This document shows, piece after piece, positions 1-12,041 of a stretch of 64,000 nt of DNA. The notes below the pieces were generated by a model. That model had not been told where the DNA came from. It did no database searches and worked only from the letters and a program-made list of their open reading frames with translations. Position numbers and translations under genes: made by a program. The stretch spans positions 1-64,000 of the forward strand of contig JABANP010000162.1 of NCBI GenBank assembly GCA_013115135.1, given 5' to 3'. Positions within the stretch are counted from its first letter, which is position 1, and every line of letters begins with the position of its first letter. The DNA comes from Perkinsus olseni. Its lineage: Eukaryota; Perkinsozoa; Perkinsida; Perkinsidae.

Positions 1-141
1 CATTCAGGCGAGCCGAGACTCCTCGCTCGGCTCGTCGGACCTCGCCAAGGCCTAGGCTCGCTCGGCTCGGCTCGAAGGATTCTAGCGAGCCGAGACGAGA
101 CTCGATTTTTCAGCTCGGCGGAGCCTCGCTCCGCCTGCAGT
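1..141. repeat. ctcg/gag-rich left subterminal region of hAT element
   Basis: GC-rich DNA built from short ctcg, gctcg and gagccgagac words in both orientations. The word at 90-104 (ccgagacgagactcg) matches the reverse complement of the word at 4466-4480 over cgagacgag, so the two ends of the element carry related inverted subterminal repeats. Clustered short repeats just inside the ends are typical of hAT elements, where transposase binds. CAGGC at 5 is a possible terminus, but only four bases lie to its left, so no 8-bp target duplication can be checked. Confidence 0.55.
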
Positions 142-497
142 TACTTTTCGAGATTGCAAGATTCACGAAAGACCACGCCAAGTGATCTGCGTCGCAGATG
201 ATTGCAAGTTAGAATTCCAAACATCATTAACATCTCGGGGCTGACTCTGATCGTCGATCAATGATCAAGCTGAGGCTCAAGGCCCAAGCGAAAATTCATC
301 AACATCGATAATATCCATTCGAATAGAGTCGGTGATATCGAAGCATCCGATCTCAAGCGGTCTTCGAAAAAAAGTTGTTTGGAGAGTTCTATGCGGAACA
401 TTTTTCGAGTTGCGGGCATGGGCTTTTTAATCATGGCAAGTCTTTCTCAGTCAGCTTTTCGGGACACTTCTGTCCGTTGCAAAACCTGCGCTAGAGA

Positions 498-3400
498 ATG
501 CCTGGCCCTCTTCGTCCATCTTCCGAACATGTCGGACTGTATGCGGCTAATACTTCCATGTCGGCAAGCAGCTCGTCGGGGGCGTTCATTGATGGCGGTG
601 CTGAGAACCTGATCTCGGGTGACGAAGCTGATGCTGTTATTCATCCCTTAATTCCTCCAACAACACGTGCTGCTGCACAGTCGTCTCGCACTCCCGCAGC
701 TGCTTGTACAACTTCGGCGAAGAAAAGGGCCCCGTCTACGGTGCATAGCACAAGTCGCAAAATTCGCAAGCTGTCCTCCTCTGCATTTGCAACCGTCAAA
801 AAGGGTGATGGTGGCCCACAGATGGGGCAGGCGTTGGATCTGGTGGCATACTCCTTAGCGGGTCCTAAGCCCAACAGTAAGAGCAAGGTCTGGGAAGATT
901 TCAGTCTGGTCAAGAGGAAGAGTGATAACAAGATGTTTGATAACATTGCTGCGTGTAATCACTGCTTGATCGTTGTCTCCCACATCGACGCCAATACATC
1001 ATCGATGATTCGGCATGAGTGCAAACATGAGAGCTCGAAACCTATGAAACTGACCCAGTTTCCGGGTGTCCTCCAGCCAGTGTCTCTCCCAGAAGAGCAT
1101 CGTCGCACTCTGGTCGACGGCTGCGTGAAATTGTCGGCCGCCATCCCTGGCATTGGCTTTGCTACTCATAGATCAGAGGCTATGCTAGAATTTATACAGA
1201 TGATAATAGATGTAACAACGAAGGTTGGAAGACCCTGGGATGCTGCCAAGTCCATTCCATCTGATACGACGATCAGCAGAAAATGCAAAGAAGTGGCGGC
1301 TGAGAGGAGGGAACTGGTGAAGAATAAAAATCAAGGCGCAGCGACCTCCATATCAGGTAGGTCCTACCAATGGGAGGCCACAACATAGCCATTTGTGAAC
1401 AGCGCAGTACGATTCAAATCGAATCATTCGAACTATTTTTTTGTGTAGGTTCATTTCGATGCATGGCTGAACCCCTACCAGAATCGTCATCTGCTAGGGA
1501 TTACGGTGAACCTGCATAACGGTGATCACTCCCGACCGGCGCTTCTCGCTCTACAAGAGCTACCATCTGAGACTGCGGCAGATGTACTGGCTACCACGAA
1601 TGACGTGAGTTGAGTGGCTCGCGGAACGCATGCATCCGGATTCATTTCAGGTTCTTTCCAAGTACGAGCTCGATGGAAAGAGCATTCTTTTCAGCACCGA
1701 CTCGGCAAGCAATAACATTGCCGCTTTGAACGAGGGCGATTTGGCGTCTACCCCTTGTTTCGCACATCTGATACAGCTTGCAATAAAGTGCGGAACGTGC
1801 CCTAAACAGGAGGAATCTACTCGAAAGCTCCATCATCTCTTCCCTGATGAGATGCTGGCAGCAAGGAAAGTGGAGAAGGACAACTCAGCAGCAGCCCTTG
1901 TTGCAGCAACAGCAAGAATGGTATTGTACATCAAAAAGTCAAGGTTGAATAGCAAGATAAAAGATAAAGGATACAATAAGTAAGTTTGGATATGATGGCA
2001 CCAGTGCCGAGATCTTCTTTGTAGGTTGAAGCCCGTAAATGAAGTCAAGTGGAACTCTCTGTACGATATGCTGAAGAGCGTTGCTGACGCGTGGGAGCCT
2101 TTAGGGTCGCTACTCATTGAGAAAGGAAAGGCCATGTAGTTTCGGCTGGATTCGAGAATCGGGGAGGACAATCGCCGCTTGTCGATCGCTCGAATGCCTG
2201 GGATCGAGCTTCAATTGTCGCGCCCGCCTAATTCGGCTACCCCGCTTTCTGATAAAGTCTATTACAAGCTGGGAATTCCGGGCTGGAATCCAACTTGGAT
2301 TATCCAAGCGCTTCCCGATGGACTCCATTGGAAAACTTCTGGACTCCATTGGTTCCATTGAATAGCATAATCAATGAGCGAGCAATACTCACGCTGTACG
2401 GGTGAGGAGTCTTCGCAAGCTGTGTTTGCCAAACACTGTTTGGCCTTCGCTTCAGTGGTGTTACACCACTGGTGTAGAATGGCGAGATCTTGCTACCTAT
2501 TGGGCGGTACCCAGATTTGAATAGGCCTGTGGTAGGTGCTTCGAGAAAGTGCTGTCTCGGAACAAAGAGTTGCAGCAACTAATGTCCCTGATAAAACCAC
2601 TTAGAGATGCAACGATCACCATTCAGAGCTACAAAAAGCTTGGCGCTACAAGAAAACTATCATGTAGGTTTTTGTGCACTCGGGGAAATATTTCATCTGG
2701 TTCCATATTTCTCGTGTATGCTTTCTGAGAAGACCCTTCTCTTATCCCGGGGAGTTAGAGAGATGCTGGCTGCATCTATGTGACGATCCAGATGATGAGC
2801 TGCCTATGATCAAAGAAGGCTAGAGCGAAAATCCGTCAGGGATTCTTGGACAAGGTAATTTCCCAACACCGATGCGCCACAGAAGAAACTTTGTTTACTT
2901 CGAACGTTTGGTGTCGCATCGGTGAGTCACACCCGCTGTTTCCAGTGGTCACCTAAATGCTTGCTATCGATATCGTGTGTCTTTAATATCGATGTTCTGT
3001 CTCAGGTGATAGCGCGCATCACTCCCCGACTGCTTGCTCCCTGCTATGCTACACCCGAAATTGAGGTTCGAGCGAGTGGACAGTCTCAAAATCGTTCAAG
3101 CTTATCGCGAATCTTTTGGCGATAACCGCAAAGCTGAAATCCGAAATATGTTAAGTAGATCCAGATTGATTCAGCAGCTTAATGAGTGGTCGATAATCAC
3201 CAATGACAAACTTGATGGCTCACCTTGCGAACCAGCACAGAAGACTTCTAATAACGTTGGCTGCTGTACCGGCATCATGGATCTGACCATGGACGAGGCT
3301 GAGCTGGAGGATAGCTGCGTTGGTGACCTTTTTGGTGATGAAAAGCTACCCCGGTTCATGGAGAACGCTGCATTCGAGGAGCAGTTGCAGAAGCGAGTGG

Positions 3401-3672
3401 AGCTCGAAGTTAAGCGGTATCTCACCCTTTCCTGTCACGATGATTCCTATGATGTATTCTGGGAGAAAGCTAGGAGCGCGTTTCCCCTGTTGGCTGAAGC
3501 AGCTGCGTGTGCGCAGTTCTTTACCCTTACCACTAGCTCCTGTGAGGGCATTTTCAGCCGTGCACGAGATCAGCTCGGCATGCGTAGAACAGAGCTCAAG
3601 CCTAACACGCTCGAGTCACTGTTGATAATTCAAACCACAAATGCGTTCTTGAGGAACCCAATGAAGAAGTGA
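498..3672 (+). CDS. hAT-family transposase, multi-exon
   Basis: Exons with good phase are 498-1355, 1450-1604, 1651-1979 and from 2025; further exon pieces lie near 2541-2664 and the last exon runs to 3672. Exon 1 carries a BED-type zinc finger (CNHC, then H and ECKH, about residues 150-185). Exons 2-3 carry the RNase H-like core: FDAWLNPYQNRHLLGIT, the acidic FSTDSASNN strand, then CFAHLIQLAIKC. Exon 4 has VKWNSLYDML, a standard hAT block. The last exon holds the hAT dimerisation region (FPLLAEAAACAQFFTLTTSS, then CEGIFSRARDQLGMRR), including the third acidic residue. All landmarks are in family order. Introns are 44-95 bp GT-AG, like host genes. An in-frame TAG after exon 4 (about 2136) can be spliced out, but joins between 2136 and 3030 were not proven, so activity is undecided. 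This is a cut-and-paste transposase with no cargo gene. Confidence 0.85.
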
Positions 3673-4369
3673 TGAATTGGCGGCTGTGAGTCAACTTCGC
3701 ATAGTGGCGGGCGCGATGTCCGTACTATGTGCAGGTACGGTTACTAACTACAGACTGTGGTCTACAGTTAGCGCACTTTGCATGATATGATTAGTCTTCA
3801 TCAAGATGCGTTCTCTATTTTGGGGCAGTTTGTTTTGCGTTAGCGAGGTAACTTAGCCGGAGTTGAGAGGCTACGCTGAGTTGATAGAGATGCAATGTGA
3901 CGTTGACAATGTCCGTAGTACGGACTCCGTACAAGTTCTCAGTGGATGTGTAACTTGCACAAACACGCTAGGTTGGCGACTCGACAACCAAATTGTAAAC
4001 TATACAATGTATAGCAATGAGTGTGATCGAGATTGTCATCGTGCCCGGCTGGGAGTTTGCTTGTGATAAATTACGACGGCGTCATACAATGTTAGGCGAC
4101 CTCGTCATAAAATAGCAGTATAACTCATAACGCGTGAGGGTATGACGGCACGAGCTATTGTGTCAGTCTGACACTGTCAGACCATCTGACTCAGACGCGC
4201 TCATACCAACTCATGCTGAACGGGCAAAAGTATAACTGAAAAGGCAGTGTACTGGCAGTAAACCATCACGACCCATTGGGTCAGCCCAACCCCAGATTGG
4301 ATACCAAGGGAAAAATTGATCGACGGCTGCGTGGCTTGAATCCGCTTGCCTTTTTCTCCACTTTTGGCC
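3673..4369. other. 3' flank of the transposase gene, no gene seen
   Basis: About 700 bp between the transposase stop and the right subterminal repeats. The reading frames here lack recognisable protein motifs and those near 4200-4540 are by-products of the ctcg repeats. It is probably the internal 3' part of the element. Confidence 0.5.
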
Positions 4370-4482
4370 CGAGTCTCGGCGAGACTCGCCGCTCGTCTCG
4401 CCAGAGATGGAGACGACCGCGCTCGCTCGCCGCTCGCTCGCTCGGCGAGCGAGCGGCGAGCCGTACCGAGACTCGTCTCGCA
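4370..4482. repeat. ctcg-rich right subterminal region with perfect 16-bp hairpin
   Basis: Same word composition as 1-141. A perfect inverted repeat has arms 4426-4441 and 4445-4460 and a 3-base loop (tcg). The word ccgagactcgtctcg at 4466-4480 is the inverted counterpart of 90-104. It probably marks the right end of the hAT element. CCTG at 4491-4494 could be the terminus, but its 8-bp flank (gacgtgaa) does not end in the catt seen left of position 5, so that pairing is not a target-site duplication. Confidence 0.5.
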
Positions 4483-4689
4483 TGCAGAGGCCTGGACGTG
4501 AACCTCTGCGTCCACGATGCCCAGCAAGGCGCCCGCAAAGCAAGTCGCGATTTAATTCCTAACACGCGGAGCAGTAGTATTCAGTTCCAGTTTAATCAGA
4601 GCCACCAGAAGAACAAGAGAAAGTGGCCCAGTAAGGTCGTTCGGGCGGTTCCACGAATAACGCTGTAGGCAGTATTCGTAATCTGCACT

Positions 4690-4800
4690 ACTATCCAGTA
4701 CCGCAATGCGCTGCAGTACCATCCAGTATCAGTTCTTTATACAGTACCATCCAGTACTGCTATTCCGTGCAGTACCATCCAGTATTCGTAAAGGATGCAG
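4690..4800 (+). repeat. Imperfect tandem repeat, unit about cagtaccatccagta
   Basis: The words cagtaccatccagta or tatccagtaccgca recur near 4692, 4714, 4741 and 4771, separated by short variable spacers, followed by related gatgcagtaa/gatgcagtg copies to about 4820. It is a small degenerate minisatellite just outside the hAT right end. Confidence 0.7.
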
Positions 4801-6618
4801 TATAAGGATGCAGTGTCAATGACACTGTATCATGTAATACTAGCAAAGCTCACAGTCACATCCATTATTCGTACTGCAAGCTCATCGTATTGTTGATTTT
4901 GTAGTTGCCTGAGATTCATCTGTCGGTCGGGTTAATAGTTCGGTCCATGGACTCCTATTTTTTTGTACTTCATTTTTTATCATGAGTACCGACCTATCAA
5001 CCGGGAAATCGTCTCATTGCGAGAACCGTGACGTGGATGGGGAGACAAGGATGATGAGGTAGCGGTCGTTCGATCCACAGCTGTGTACCTAATACGCAAT
5101 TTGGTATTAGGCTACTGGCAGCAGTAGCGGGAGCCAAACAACATCACCGTTAGAATTCTCAAGCCTGGAACTGATAGATATCCCCCCTTTCAATTTAGCC
5201 AGAGCAATTGCCGAGGAGCAGCGGAATAGTCCCATCATCGCAACCGTCGAAGAAACCTTACCAAGACAACCGGGGAGGGCCACTACATTCCGACCCGTTG
5301 GAGTATGCATCATCAGTCTCCGTCTGGTACGTATAGCCAATACGATAGCGTTATACGCTACAGTCGTTACAGAGGAGGGGTTGGCATCGTATCGTTCCTC
5401 CCGGCCCTGAAGTCAAGCCCGAGCGGCTCAATGACGTGAGTGTCAAGGCTAGCGCAGGTAAGTCTTGGGCAATCTTGCGCTCGCCCTCTCCGCCCTCTGA
5501 CTCGCAGGTAACAGCTGTTACTAACGGCTGACATCAAGGAGTAGAAAGTACAGTGGAAGAAACTGGGGTCGAGGCTCGACCGTCGAGCTAGCCGCTGCCG
5601 GGAAAGATGGCGACTCCTAAGTCCCCAAAAACAACGCGTTATCCGCAGTGACCAATGGCGCGGGTAGTAAAGGACAAACGATCAAGTAAGGAGAGAGTTG
5701 TTGGGATTACTACCTAAGGGCTTTCATACCGGTTTCATACTCTTATATGTTTGTTCGCGGGCTCAGATGTCAACGAAAAGAAGTGCCACTCAAGTCTAGT
5801 ACGGTCTGCTTGCCTGTGCTGTCCTTGTGGTGAGCAAAGTTGAACTACCAGACGAGGATGTTGTCTTATTCGATGTGTCGGAATATCTTAACAATACTCT
5901 GAAGGCATAAACCCACCCGGCTTCGGAGGCTCAGCGACGGGACCAATCCTTGAGAGAATATGAGAGACAAGTACAGCAAACTTGGAAACCGAATGCATCT
6001 GTCAGATGCCATCTGATTCCTTGCTAAAGAATCCTTGGTGCACACTTTTGATTTATTTTCACATTTGTGGTCTTATTCTCTTTCAGTCAAGGCCCGTTCC
6101 CTTATTCGGAACCCCCTGCCTCTCGGCGCGGACAGTTGGTCGGGAGTGTGGGAGAGGACCAAGCACTGTGAACCCGAGGCCCGAACCCTTTCAGGGTCTT
6201 ACCTTGGGCCTCGAGCCCCAGTGTAAGCTTGGTCACACTAACCATGCCACCAGGTACGATCCACGGTAACTCGGCATGCGTTAGTGTCCCCCAACCAACT
6301 TGATTGAAAAAAAAACAGTGCCAAGTCGGCAATCGCAGTGAGACTTGTCACGCTCTATGGCTATGGGAGCCCTAGTACGCCGGTACAATGCGGTTGCGGT
6401 ACCGGAACACTCCCATTCTTCCATCATTCGTGCACTTGCTTGAACTTGCTCTCTTGCGAGACCTTCACACATTATGTTCGGCGATCCATGGGTTGCCGTG
6501 GGTGTGGGCAGAGCCCGAGACTTCTGAAATACCATCGGTTGCCAGGCGACGAAGATGTTGCCGGCGACAACAGTCGACCCCGACAGTCGGAGTCCGACTC
6601 CATAGACAGCGAGAGGGC

Positions 6619-6776
6619 GGTAGCTCCCGACGAAAATACTGAGCAACGAGGGGAGCAGGTGGAACCCGGCCACAGTACTCAGCCAGAGAGAGTTGGCCCC
6701 CGACGACAATTCTGATCAGGGGCTACCGACGGAAATTCTAACCGAAAGGTAGCTCCCGATGGAAATTCTAGGCAAC
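6619..6776 (+). repeat. Degenerate short repeat (about gtagctcccgayggaaatwct)
   Basis: ggtagctcccgacgaaaata near 6618, ggctaccgacggaaattct near 6720 and ggtagctcccgatggaaatt near 6747 are related copies, each followed by a similar tail (gagcaac, aaccgaa, aggcaac). No coding role was seen. Confidence 0.55.
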
Positions 6777-7210
6777 AAGTGGATCAAGAGAAAATTTATG
6801 TTACTTATGGTGATATCATTCTTGTCCATGGGTATACGTAGTTAGAGTACCACTGAACTGTCGTGCCAATATGCAACGTGACGCCGATGGTGTACGAAGA
6901 GGTGCAGTCCCAGGTCCCCCATAATTTATGGGCCCTAAATTCCCGCTACAGTCGCTGTCAGCCGCAAGATCTGCACCGGTCTGTAACTGAAAAGCCCTAC
7001 TCAGCTTTCCGTCGACTCTGGTGAGGTGTCTGCTCTATAGCCGTCACCTTGAGGGCCCCTCAATGAGGGGGCGAGATGTTGAGGAGTCATATATTGACTG
7101 TAGAGGAGTAGTAAAGGTGCAGTGCACCCGGTGCACGATGCCGTAGGGCCTACAGTCTTCAGTGTAGACTGGCCGTTAGCAATTGTCATCATAGGTTTAT
7201 GTACGCACTC

Positions 7211-7247
7211 ATTATCCGAGGTTCTAGACTTTAGAACCTCTGATAAT
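7211..7247. repeat. Inverted repeat, 16-bp arms
   Basis: Arms 7211-7226 (attatccgaggttcta) and 7232-7247 (tagaacctctgataat) pair at 15 of 16 positions around a 5-base loop. It lies in the gene-free region with no flanking gene to terminate. It may be part of a small foldback element or a protein-binding palindrome. Confidence 0.7.
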
Positions 7248-7710
7248 AAGTGGCTACAGGACTCCTCTGAGGAGAGGTCGTTTTCTGAGGTAGCCATCTG
7301 GCCTCAAGTTGCGATCTTGCGTTGTGCTGCAGCCTGAAACGGAAGGCGACACCTACAAGGTAATATGAATGATTCGCTGGCAATTGAGTTGACAGCTATA
7401 AATGACCATCAAAGAAGCGCTCTAAGACCATATTATATGGTCCATATCTGCATCGCTCACATTATGGTAGTGTCATAGTCGATGAGCACGGAGTGGTGAC
7501 CACGAGAGTGACAAGCAACATCGGTCTCACCGGACTCATGGCGAAAACCGAAAAGTTTCACGGTGGAACTTCCATCATCAGGGTCAAAACCATGAACTAA
7601 CTCGGTATGAGACTGATCTGTTAGTCTGACGAAAGGAGGCGTTGATCTGCGTTCCAAGATACTGATGAAGTCAGATGAATACCTGATGATCGCGGCGCGA
7701 TCCCTCTTAG

Positions 7711-7729
7711 CGGGGAGGCGGCCTCCCCG
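7711..7729. repeat. Perfect 9-bp-arm GC hairpin
   Basis: cggggaggc (7711-7719) and gcctccccg (7721-7729) are perfect inverted arms around one base. Function is unknown. Confidence 0.65.
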
Positions 7730-10700
7730 GTAAGTGTCGGCCGCCGACAATGTAGAGTTGCTCAAGCGATTCATAATACAGTCCCATACCGACGATACCC
7801 AACACGTACATCAGTTGAGTACCGGGCGTAACATCCTTTCCGCTGAGATTTCTCGGGAGAATGTCGTCAACAAGTTCGTAAGTTACAGGAGATCATCCGG
7901 AGTACAGGACTTTCGTCGAGTCAATATCCCTCGGAGGGAGGATTATTCGGGGAATATATCGTAGGAGAGATTCCCTCCTACCGTCGCATGACAAAGTTCG
8001 AACTAAAGAGTATCGAGTAGCCTCAGCGAATCCTGGTGCATACAGAAGCACAACCCGGCGTCGCTAGCTGCAGAGAGCGTAGGGCGTACGCCGTAAGGTC
8101 AAAGTTGGACCGTCAAATAGCACGCTCACATTTCGCCCTTGAAAAATGTGAACTAGTCCTGACACGCCGCGTTATCTCGATTGAGTAGCGTCAGAGGGTG
8201 GATGCTTGCTGCAGTCGGTAGCATCAATCATCTTCTACTCTCCCACCGGCCTCCCAGCTTAGTCAATTCCATCAACTAGATTGACTTCAGCGCAACTATC
8301 CGTACCGAAAAGTCGTGCTGTACAGTCAATGCTCCCATCTTGGCTCAAGTACAGTTTGAATCGTCATCGTCATGAGCGACCAGGTGGGTCGCTCCCTCCA
8401 GTCCCGGTGACTCCTCTCAGTCTACCACACACCAATTATCATCAGTCTGTGGCGAAAAACAGTGCGCAAGCTGAGAATGGCCCGACTGATACCGTGATAA
8501 TCACGGCGTGATTAACTTGAAGAACTTTAGCTAGTTGTCAAACAGTTTGACTCAAACTGAAGAGTAATAGTTGATTCCAATGTAGCACGGCAACACTGTC
8601 TAGTAAAAATCTGAGCCCCGCAGAGCCGGCAGTGCAGGCTGGGTGATACAACGCCGCTTTTCTGTGATGAACTTCCATGACAACTGGTCCGAGTGGGGAA
8701 CCCTTAACGGTGAGTTGTATGATTATAGTCCACTCTGACCATCGTTACCACTCTGAATCCCAACGGAGGGCGATATACACACTGACTCATTGCGACACAC
8801 ACACTACCACAGGACTCCCGTCCTCATTCCTCCTGGAATGGTATGGCACGTGCTGTTTGAAGTTTCGCGGTACGCTAGCTGGTGCTCTTCATCACAGAAT
8901 GCCATTGATAGTTGACCAGATTAATGCAAACTTCTGCTTATTGAGTAACTTTAAATTCCCGATTCTGGCGTAACTGCTGAACTCAAGTCGACTTAATCTA
9001 GATATGGTCACAATTGTGTAGGCAGCAATAGCAACATAGCTCAAAGAAAAGAAACTCAACAATCATCATATGGATGCAGATAGTACCACGCTCTGCAGGC
9101 CGACCCCGTAGTTATTGTCAGTAAGTATAACAGCATCAGCAACCACCGCACGCACGTCATCGACGACGAAAACAGCAAGAACCATGAAGTAGCGCCCCAG
9201 GACCCAACCCGATAGCAGTATGAGCAAACTAGCACCTTCAGCGTCGCCTCTGCTACCTTATACTAGTATCATAGGCATTATCTATCATTACTACGACTAC
9301 GCTACTAGGAACATTGAGACCTGCTTCTACGACCTATTATCATTATGATCAACCAACAAAAGATAAGAAAAGGAGCAGGAGGTGACTGTCACTAACAAAT
9401 TCAAGATGCTCGCTACATGTGCCGCAAACGCTCCCGTCACGTCAGCATCATCGGCATCAGACGCTGTGGTGGAACGACTCCGCCAGATCGCCATCGAGAT
9501 ATAGTTCTTGTTGTTGCTGTTATGGGACCAACGAACATAAGCATTCTCAAGAGGACATGGCTCACATCTAGTGTTTCTTCATATTGATACACCCACCATC
9601 TGGAGAACCAACCTCCTCACGACCTGTGTAGGAAAGGTGTAGGCACCAGTCAAAGGGTGAGAGAAAAAACTCCCATCATCAAATGACTGAGCAGAGCGCC
9701 GGGTTCTCGGTTGCAGAGAGGACAACTCTATAATAACAGAAAAACCAGTGTGGCACGCACGCATGTGCTGGATTGTGAACGAATACCCTGTAGTAATGCC
9801 ATGACCATCGAGACCAAACGCAATCATGGTGTTGAACTATCCGGTTCAACGAATAATAAATACAGTATCCTTAACTGTGGCTCAGGGTTGCGATACAGCA
9901 GGAGATAGAAACGAGCAGAGCAAACAACCACATGACTGATCCACGCTGGATCGGTCAAGCATAAACCACCATTTGTCAACCATTTCCACATTAGAACGAC
10001 GACGGGCCACAACCAGCACCTTACCGACCACTTCGAAGGAGTAACCATGGTGTCGTTGAAGAAGTAGCGGTATAGCGGGTGAGCGGTTAACTACAATTGG
10101 TATATAGTCTCGAACGATGAGAATCCAAGACGAGGCGACTGAATGCAGTCACCAGCGGGTCACTTCAAAGGCATGTGCCACACAGAACCACCATGAACAG
10201 TTCCATTGAGCGACCAGGTCCATCACAGGAAGCCACTGGGAGACCCGCGTGATCTGCAGCTATTTACAACAGTAAGACGATTGAGTGACGGGAATAGTGA
10301 GTGGTGGAGCAAGGGCCCCCCGAGCAAATACACTGGGGCGACTGTGGGAAGGAGTTACAACTTGAGATCAGAAACAGGACTCTCAACGATTGGTGCAGTG
10401 ACGTATGAGCATCAGCGCATCCGGCGAAAGAGAGCAGACGCACAGAAGCGACGGTCGTTCTGAGAATAGTAGTACTATACCAGACGAAGGAGAAGGGAAC
10501 AACCGATAATAAATAGTACAAAGTAGCAGGAGAAAAGGGTGTGAGAAACAATCGCTATTGGCGTCGATGGCGAGATGACATACACCAAGTGAAAACGAAT
10601 GATGGTAGCAGCGGCAAGGAGGGGGATAGCATGCGGCACACGCCGTGCGGGGAGCTAAACTCCAGGCACAGTCGTTGCTGATAATGCCGATCACAAACGG

Positions 10701-11008
10701 AGGCCAAGAGCTAATAGGTATAAGTGACACCGATATTCATAGCACACAAGGAATAACCGCGAAAACCAATCGGTTAGATTTAGTTATGATGAGAGTATTA
10801 TAGCCATAGTAGGAGTACGATAGAAGTCATAGCAGCAACAGTTGCTTGGAGAAGAAGAACCATACGATAATGAGCCTTTCATGACACTAGCCAAGAAAAG
10901 GTAAAGCAGCGGTATAGATGACCACAGTAGCGGCCAATAAGAGAGCGCTACCAATGGGAAACCATATACACAACCAATACAATCACAGGCTGCTTGAACA
11001 CCACCGCT

Positions 11009-12041
11009 CTAATAGGATGCACCCACTACACTACGACGACCTCGCGTTTGTGCAGCAGCAGAGACCATAAACCTTTGTCTCGCATCACCATAAGTCGGGT
11101 TATAAACACTAGTAGGGCCATGACCCATACCGGTCGTGAAGAGAGAAGGAACCGAACGCACGGACTGAGGGGCCCTCGGAACCGCTGGAGAGAATCCTGC
11201 AGTGGAATAGGATGATGACAACCCTCTCGAGTATTGCCGACCTCCATACATACTTGGGGCCGCCGAGTACACCGAGCCCAGTTCGGCTGATCTGCCGCGA
11301 CTAAGGGTGGACATATTGCCACCGTATCCTGCTACACTCATATTTCCACCATTATTCAAAGAATAGAGACTGCGGTTCGACTGAGCTCGGTAGAGTCCGC
11401 CATAGCGATAACGCCTACTTCCTTTTGGGATCCCAAGGTGCCACTACAACTGGTGTAGTGATACTGTCACTACCTGTACTCCCAGTATTATTGCTCCGCT
11501 GTCCGCTACGAGATGGGGGTGTAGGACCATCAATAGCAGCAGACTCAGCAGAAGACGACGAGAAGGAAGAGTCATGGTCACGACGACGATGACGTCGTTG
11601 CTGTTGGTGACGGCGACGATGGTCACGTGACTTTGACGTGCCACTGTTACTCGACACTTCTCGGCGAGTGTCATTCGATTCTGAGGACGACGACTGAGCT
11701 TGTGAGAATGTAGCGGAAGAAGCTGTTGCCGTTAACGGTTGTGCACCTGATAATAATTATGAGGAAAACGCAGCAAAGTCGATATCATTGCCTCTCTTAG
11801 CAGGACCTCTCTCCTTTGTGGTGCTGTTGATAGTTGTATTGGTTGTACTTGCCGTCGACGCCGAGAGACTGGCATCAACTCCGGTCGCCCCTTCTCCTCC
11901 GACACCAGCAGCAACAGCTGCAGCAGCCTTGGTTTTAGTATTGAGTGTAGGGGATGAAGCAGTTGTTGGTGATGATGCAGCATCCGATACAGGATCCGAG
12001 ACAGTCGCCTCTACCGGAACTTTACTCGAGCTGCAACCCAT
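11009..12041 (-). CDS. Orphan N-myristoylated Ser/Thr-rich protein
   Basis: Starts MGCSSSK: Gly2 with Ser6 fits N-myristoylation and Cys3 fits palmitoylation, so the product is probably anchored to a membrane. Exon 1 (from 12041) is Ala/Ser/Thr-rich. The second block, with a basic RRR/HRRR stretch and poly-Ser, is in the same frame after an apparent TAA at about 11753. A GT-AG intron from about 11809 to 11748 removes that stop in phase, though its donor (gtcctg) is weak. A third exon (from about 11360 to 11009) is Gly/Ser/Tyr-rich and ends RRSVVGASY. The product is about 300 residues, mostly low complexity, with no catalytic domain. Similar dual-acylated proteins coat the alveolate pellicle, but this one was not matched to a family. 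The start is an ATG with clear coding bias. Confidence 0.6.

Larger units (their letters stand above)
4861..11008. other. About 6 kb repeat-rich region without a supportable gene
   Basis: No frame here shows conserved motifs, consistent exon chains or a recognisable domain. It holds two strong hairpins (7211-7247 and 7711-7729), a degenerate repeat at 6619-6776, and AC-rich stretches near 9060-10700. It contrasts sharply with the gene-packed array at 19-59 kb and may be decayed mobile-element or non-coding DNA. The longest frames (7457-7774 minus, 10383-10730 minus) look like chance openings. Confidence 0.6.

Noticed and set aside
6102..6715. Overlapping open frames on both strands as genes
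   Set aside because: No motifs, no exon chain and heavy overlap with degenerate repeats.
7457..7774. Minus-strand 105-residue frame as a retroelement protein
   Set aside because: No protease, reverse transcriptase or zinc-knuckle motif, and no flanking long terminal repeats.
10264..10730. Minus-strand hydrophobic frames as a membrane protein
   Set aside because: Composition follows the AC-rich plus strand, with no matched exons and no conserved start.
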